Below the pieces are notes generated by a model. That model made no database searches, was not told the origin of the DNA, and was given only the letters and a program-made list of their open reading frames with translations. Positions 63,924 through 64,000 of a stretch of DNA of 64,000 nt are shown in pieces (positions within the stretch are counted from its first letter, which is position 1; each line of letters begins with the position of its first letter). The translations under genes were made by a program, and so were the position numbers. The DNA comes from Oegoconia quadripuncta (Eukaryota > Arthropoda > Insecta > Lepidoptera > Autostichidae): assembly GCA_949316235.1 (NCBI GenBank), contig OX438745.1, positions 6,391,001-6,455,000 of the forward strand, given 5' to 3'.

Positions 63924-64000
63924 CTGTATTGAAAATACAGTAATAAGCATAGTAGAGCAGAACGAACAGAGCTGCCTTCTAATTATGAAATAACAGAAAT

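Overview
This window is nuclear DNA from an insect, most probably a moth or butterfly (inference). The evidence is intron-rich genes with GT-AG junctions, a divergent insect odorant receptor, AT-rich introns, and a dense load of short interspersed repeats of the kind usual in Lepidoptera. Introns and intergenic DNA are packed with tRNA-headed SINEs, MITE-like inverted-repeat elements, decayed non-LTR retrotransposon tails and microsatellites, often nested in one another.

Three protein-coding genes were assembled exon by exon by matching splice sites and codon phase. (1) About 611-18000, plus strand: an insect odorant receptor of the 7tm_6 family, 11 exons giving 429 residues, lacking only its extreme N-terminus. 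(2) 20215-29300, plus strand: a complete seven-exon, 288-residue BCCIP/Bcp1 homologue with an acidic N-terminus and an AATAAA signal at 29378. (3) 63923-31162, minus strand: the 3' 29 exons (1554 residues) of Polybromo (PBRM1/BAP180), the PBAF chromatin-remodelling subunit. It carries bromodomains 2-6, two BAH domains, an HMG box, two zinc-finger-like segments and the conserved C-terminus; bromodomain 1 and the start lie beyond the right edge. BCCIP and Polybromo converge tail to tail across about 1.7 kb. A tRNA-Val(TAC) gene sits in a Polybromo intron on the same strand.

The most interesting observation is a second, shorter version of the exon that begins the Polybromo HMG box (45369-45455). 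It lies 17 bp downstream of the normal exon (45473-45661), has its own acceptor and a stronger donor, is open in the correct frame, and has the same phase at both ends. The gap is too short to be an intron, so the two exons look mutually exclusive. Other points are a 76-bp tandem duplication that copies a splice donor of the odorant receptor; a 15-bp minisatellite (about 21 units) apparently grown from one 15-mer inside a dispersed repeat; a loss of the acetyl-lysine-binding Asn in bromodomain 6; several MITE families with readable ends, including a hAT-like element with an imperfect 8-bp target duplication; and a repeat resembling the 3' half of 5S rRNA.

All functional statements are family-based inference from reading the sequence; no database search was possible.
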